DNA of 64,000 bases. Source: Pyxicephalus adspersus. Its lineage: Eukaryota > Chordata > Amphibia > Anura > Pyxicephalidae. Where the stretch lies: positions 63,866,079-63,930,078 of the forward strand of contig NC_092861.1 in the NCBI RefSeq assembly GCF_032062135.1, read 5' to 3'. The notes under the pieces were generated by a model that saw only the letters and a program-made list of their open reading frames with translations, made no database searches and was not told the origin of the DNA. Of this stretch, positions 59,498 to 64,000 are shown in pieces. The number at the start of each line of letters is the position of its first letter. The first letter of the stretch is position 1. Position numbers and translations under genes: made by a program.

Positions 59498-59613
59498 GTA
59501 AACATTCGATAACAAAATAGCAATTGAAATCCATTCCAGGGTTGCTGGATCTCCCAACTTCACGATATAGGCATACCTTCTCGAGGCTTGGAGACGTTTT
59601 TTAAATCAGACCC
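59498..59613. mobile_element. MITE-like element, family A, right half
   Basis: Contains ATCCATTCCAGGGTTGCTGG, TCTCCCAACTT and the terminus TTTTAAATCAGACCC, as in 14528-14754. The left half is missing. Confidence 0.6.
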
Positions 59614-62595
59614 AAAATTTACAAGTAAAATGCAAAAACACTCAAAGATTCTTCATAGGATGGTAACCAGGCAGGTAAATCAATGCAGAGCAACAAAATA
59701 GCTGTAGAAATACCATCACGCTTTGCTTTTTTGAGGCCTAGACTGCAACTTTAACAGCCGACCGGCAGTTGGCCCCGGAGAGGCAACAGAAAGCAAAGGG
59801 CACAATTTTATTTTTCCTTCCAAACTCACCTCCACTATAGCCAGCACATGATTGCTGTGGGGTGAATTTCCTGCACATGTGCAAGGCTCTGTGCAGCTGC
59901 CTTGAATTTTAAAGCAATTAAATGGAGAATGTAAAGATAAAAACTTGCCTCAATGCTCGCCTACCCACAACAAAGGGATGTTTAAGCTTCATCTTACAAT
60001 ACCGTCGGCATTTCTTAAACATGATCGATTTACCATCGACAATGGATCTTCCCCCTTGGAGAAGCTGAACCAGAGGGAGCAAATAAGGGGTAAGAAATGC
60101 TTGATCCCGGAGTGAGGACAGAAAAAGAACACCTGCAGGCGAGTGGGGGGGGAGTTACTTTTATAGTTTTGGGGGTTGGGAGGTGGCGCTGACCCAGTTG
60201 TGTGCTGTCAGGAGGGATGCCACTGCCCATCAATAAAATATATGAAATTTGCAAACCTTTCCATTACACTTCTGTTATACTTTATCTTACCATTTGTATA
60301 TTGTTTTCATTTGTAGCCCTTTTCTCAGAGCTGCAGTGTAAATTTAGATGAAATTGACTCTTTAATTGTAACAACCATTTATTAATGAGCCTTAAGGTGG
60401 AAAGCTACACATTTGTTGTTAATTGCTTCAACCTTTACCACCTGATTTAGCCTAGCATGTGAACAGTCAAAACTAATTGCTGTTTGGTTACCATGAATTA
60501 CAGAACCTTTGCACTGTTAATAAACAATGATTGATACATGTTACTTGTTAGCAAAGTTATTAGAAAATGAATTTACATAGAAAGCCTGTATAGAAAATGA
60601 TTTCCATTGCCGACATTTGGATGAATAACTGTAAGGAGATAAGACTCATATTACTACTGTGATATTTCTACATCTTCATCAATAGTGACGTTAAATGTCC
60701 ACTGGCTCCTCATTCCTTCAATAAAGCCATAAAATTTAATTATTTGATTTATGGGGTATGACAGAAGGTTTTTGATTCACTGCACTTTTCATATATATGC
60801 AAATATACTACATACAAGATGGTTTCTCACTTTCTGAAAAAAACTCTAGAATCACTATAAGTAAATAAGTACTGAAGTTAAGTAATTTAACATGGAAATG
60901 TGATTCATATTACTGTACATTTATTTATAATGCCTCATATATAGAGCAACTCGAGGCAACAGGCAGAAACACTCTCTTAAATGTAATCTCAGCCAGTAAG
61001 CAAAACAAATATTTTTTATGTGAATTGTATAAAATCCAGGCGAGGCAGATAAAGCAGGCTTCTCATTGCATTTGTGGAGTTAAGGACACTTGGTACATAA
61101 TTCAATTGTTTGTAACATATTTCAAAAGTTCTAATAGATTAACTGCACGGCCAGCTATATTATTCAGTTTAAGACCATTTAGAGTAGGATTTATCATGTA
61201 GATTATTTAAAATAAACAGTGTTTTATTAGACTGTACCCTAATATTATTATGGTGCGCATCAACCATTATTTTATTATATTTAGGTTTTGGATGTTATTC
61301 ACTTTGTAATCTAACAAATCAAAACATAGATTTACTAGCAACAGTATGAAGTCTAGATGATTAAATACATATGAAATAAGGCTTGCACACGATACAATCA
61401 AGAATGTGTATCTAGCTTTAGGCAAACTTTCTTGGTTATTTCATGTTTGCAACAGAACAAACATATTTGGCTTGATAACTTTAAGTCTGATAATCGATAG
61501 AAAATTATTTTAAATTAAAAAATGCATAGGATTTTATCTTAAATCTAATCTACAGAACAATAACATATAGTTATTCTAACAGGGTATAAAAATGTATTAG
61601 CCCCCTAGTTTCAAATGCAGATTCAGATCCCAGGTAAAAAAAAAAAAAAAACACAAAGGCACCCACAGCGTCTAACTACCATCATAACCTAAATGCAAAA
61701 TAATCTAGTCAGTGCAGTGCATAATTACAAATACATTGCATGTTGTGAATATTTATTAAAAAAAGTCTACAAAACTCTGGATCTTTTAATAAGCCGTGAG
61801 GAAGCTGCACCCAGTAAGGTAAAAACAATTTGTCTAAAAACAAGTCAGTGCTTAGCTCAGGTCTCCTTATTCATAGCTATGAAAAACTGGAATATCAAGA
61901 ACACTCAATATTGAATGCTGAGTACATGGTAACCCCTAGGCATATACTGCATTTGATATCTGCACCTGCTTTCATATTCTTTAGCACTGAGGTTCATCCA
62001 TATAAATCATTCTGCTTTAATAATACTTATAATATTATTATTAATATTATTGTTATTATGTATTAAGTACTGGTTTGTTGTTTAGTGCTGTAAAGCCTGG
62101 CTATCGTGGTAAAAATAAACAATTTTATTAGGTCTTCCACTTGTAGATTAAAATATACAAATAGACTCGTATTTTACACAGAAGGTATCCATTTCAACTA
62201 CTGTAATTAATATTTCAGTGCCCTAAACTTCTTCTGTTGAATTTTCTGCATTTGGTAGGCTGTCATGCCATTAGCACATCTTCTAATTATTATATGTAAA
62301 TGCACTCAGTATGGGACTGAATCATTACAGTCAAATGGACAAGCTAATACATTGTATCTTTTTCACCTGCAGTGATGTAGAAATTAAATCTCAGAACTTT
62401 GTTTTTGTAAGTTCATACTGATTAGGACATGTAGTGCATTCATGGAGTATGTCTAGGCAACTTCTAAGCGGGATGGAGGCTGGTCTTAACCCTTGTTAAG
62501 AAATGCAATCTCAGACAGTCTGTAAAAATCACTGACTCTTTTTAGCAATCTGTTTAAAGTACAGTAAATGGTTTCTTTGGTAAAGGTGTTTTTAG
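59614..62595. other. Intergenic with candidate conserved blocks
   Basis: 60000-60240 is GC-richer and probably a repeat. 60340-60680, 60940-61190 and 62220-62430 are free of visible repeats and resemble conserved non-coding DNA (balanced composition, TAAT and E-box-like words), but I have no alignment to show it. Confidence 0.3.
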
Positions 62596-62598
62596 CTG

Positions 62599-62648
62599 AA
62601 TATATATATACATATATATATATATTTATATATTTATATTTATTTACA

Positions 62649-62684
<36 letters not shown>
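62599..62684. repeat. Compound TA-rich microsatellite
   Basis: TA runs broken by CATATA and TTTATA, ending in a pure TA run directly against the mariner fragment at 62701. Confidence 0.9.
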
Positions 62685-62687
<3 letters not shown>

Positions 62688-62700
62688 GGGTGCTGTGAAG

Positions 62701-63197
62701 TTCCTCCTGACTTTGCCCAGAAAGAAGATAGCCAGAGTTATGAAAAAAAACATGTATTCAACTTATTTCCCCCTGAGACTGATGCACTTGGTACAGCGTA
62801 GTTGCAGCTTTTCTAGACTGTTCAATTAAAAGTTCTTTGCTTGGGCCGCAAACCAGCTCTCAGCAGCATCTTTGATGTCAGAAATGTCCTCAAAACGTTG
62901 CCCCTTTGGGTGTTTCTTCAAATACGGGAACAGATAATAGTCTGAAGGGGCCAGGTCAGGCGAGTAGGGGGGATGGTGGACCAATTGGAAACCCAGGGTT
63001 TTCAACTTGGCAGCCACAATGTTGGACGTATGCGCAGATGCATTGTCCTGCAAAAAAAGGATCCCTTTGTCCAACTTTCTATGGCGTTTTGTCTTAATTG
63101 CCCCCTGCAGCTGGTCCAGGAGGTTAGCATAATACTGTCCGGTGATACTAGAACCCTGAGGTAGGTAGTCCACCAACAGAATATCGTCTTTGCCCTT
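62701..63197 (-). pseudogene. mariner-family transposase, C-terminal half
   Basis: On the minus strand, from about 63197: KGKDDILLVDYLPQGSSITG, later FLQDNASAHTSNIVAAKLK, then HHPPYSPDLAPSDYYLFPYL, and FEDISDIKDAAESWF. Two of three catalytic Asp are visible, with 34 residues between them, the DD34D spacing of mariner. The first Asp and the DNA-binding N terminus are missing. A TAA at 62823-62825 and a second stop soon after break the last part, SLEKLQLRCTKCISLRGK. The element is truncated at its 5' side and inactive. Confidence 0.92.
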
Positions 63198-63943
63198 TGT
63201 ATTATTATATATTTATTTTGTCTAAAATGTGTTCATATTAAAAAGAGTGGAACCCAAATATACAAGCTTGCTGGATATCATCTTGCTGTAACTATTATAT
63301 CTGGCATAATTGATATTATAGCAAATAATGTGTTACTGACAAATAATGTCCTGATGTATAGTTTTTGGTTGGAAATGATCAGAAAATTGAATGCAGACTA
63401 TCCACATATCATACCAAAGAAAACCTAAACAAAGCCAAACTACTACATTATCATAGTAAAAATATACTTCATTGACATATAAAACTATATTGAAAAAAAA
63501 TAAAAGCACAAAGTTTAATAATACAAAAAGCCATAAAAAAACAATTAAAAGATAACCCAAAAAGCAGCATCCAAATCTATGAAATGAATAGAAGGTGTGT
63601 TATAGGACAAGCTCAAAATGCAACTAGAACCCAATTCCTTTGCAAACTTGCAGTATAGATACCATAAATCATAAGGTGTGAACAAAAAAACCCTCAGATA
63701 GCCTTCAATAAAAGGAATAAAACAATGTTTTGTAATTTTGTGGTGATTATACGAACTTGAATCTGTGACTAAGCAAAGCAGATGTAGATGGCTGTGTATT
63801 CAATGACCCCTGTATGATCAATACTATCATTACCCATCAACATATAAAAATATAGCAAGTATTATTTGATGTCAGAATAAACACCTTTTGATATTAACAC
63901 TAAACCACATAAAATTGGTAAAATTGCCCCTGATTCATCAATA
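63198..63943. other. Intergenic, no gene seen
   Basis: AT-rich; no feature that I can support. Confidence 0.5.
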
Positions 63944-64000
63944 AAATCCGCGCTCGCTGGAAGCGTGAAAGTACGCGCGACCAGCGAGCGCGGTTTCCCG
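63944..64000. repeat. GC-rich palindrome at window end
   Basis: Arms CCGCGCTCGCTGG (63948-63960) and CCAGCGAGCGCGG (63981-63993) are exact inverted copies 20 bases apart, with a smaller GCGT/ACGC pair inside. It is preceded by CCCCTGATTCATCAATAAAA, which resembles MITE ends. The element continues past the window. Confidence 0.7.

Overview
The window looks like nuclear DNA from a frog, probably a ranoid or other neobatrachian. This is inferred from a vertebrate gene with GT/AG introns, high AT content, and a dense mix of L2 and Tx1/L1-like LINEs, Tc1 and mariner fossils, tRNA-derived SINEs and short inverted-repeat elements. I cannot name the species. There are no bacterial-style genes, operons or CRISPR arrays, and nearly all of the short open frames are chance frames or transposon remnants.

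Positions 699-32004 hold the one cellular gene I can support. It is the 3' part of a plus-strand tubulointerstitial nephritis antigen gene (TINAG), seen as nine exons: 699-788, 4349-4463, 9329-9452, 14197-14347, 16070-16253, 17030-17075, 22237-22357, 29154-29193 and 31879-32004. All splice phases fit and join into 997 nt of uninterrupted coding sequence ending in TGA at 32002-32004. The 5' exons (signal peptide, somatomedin-B-like region) lie before position 1. The encoded papain-fold domain keeps the Gln, His and Asn of the active site but has Ser where the catalytic Cys should be, as expected for this secreted basement-membrane pseudoprotease.

The introns carry most of the early mobile elements. 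These are a Tc1-like transposase fossil (4840-5046), a GC-rich dispersed repeat (8590-8960), a tRNA-derived SINE (10050-10314), a solo LTR (11160-11778), a tandem duplication of about 1.45 kb (18739-20188 and 20344-21789), a degenerate L2 LINE (24040-26646), a Tigger-like element (28198-28668) and several MITE-like elements.

From about 32.6 kb to 64 kb I see no cellular gene. It is intergenic sequence with a 5'-truncated L2 whose frame is still open (33674-34690), a second solo LTR in the opposite orientation to the first (47721-48334), L2 3' ends (49066-49962), a hairpin-rich element with a tandem repeat of about 151 bp running toward an assembly gap (52570-53486), a degenerate Tx1/L1-like LINE split by a SINE (56350-58250), a mariner fossil (62701-63197) and a GC-rich palindrome cut by the window end. 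Several non-repetitive AT-rich blocks look like candidate conserved non-coding elements, but only an alignment could show that.
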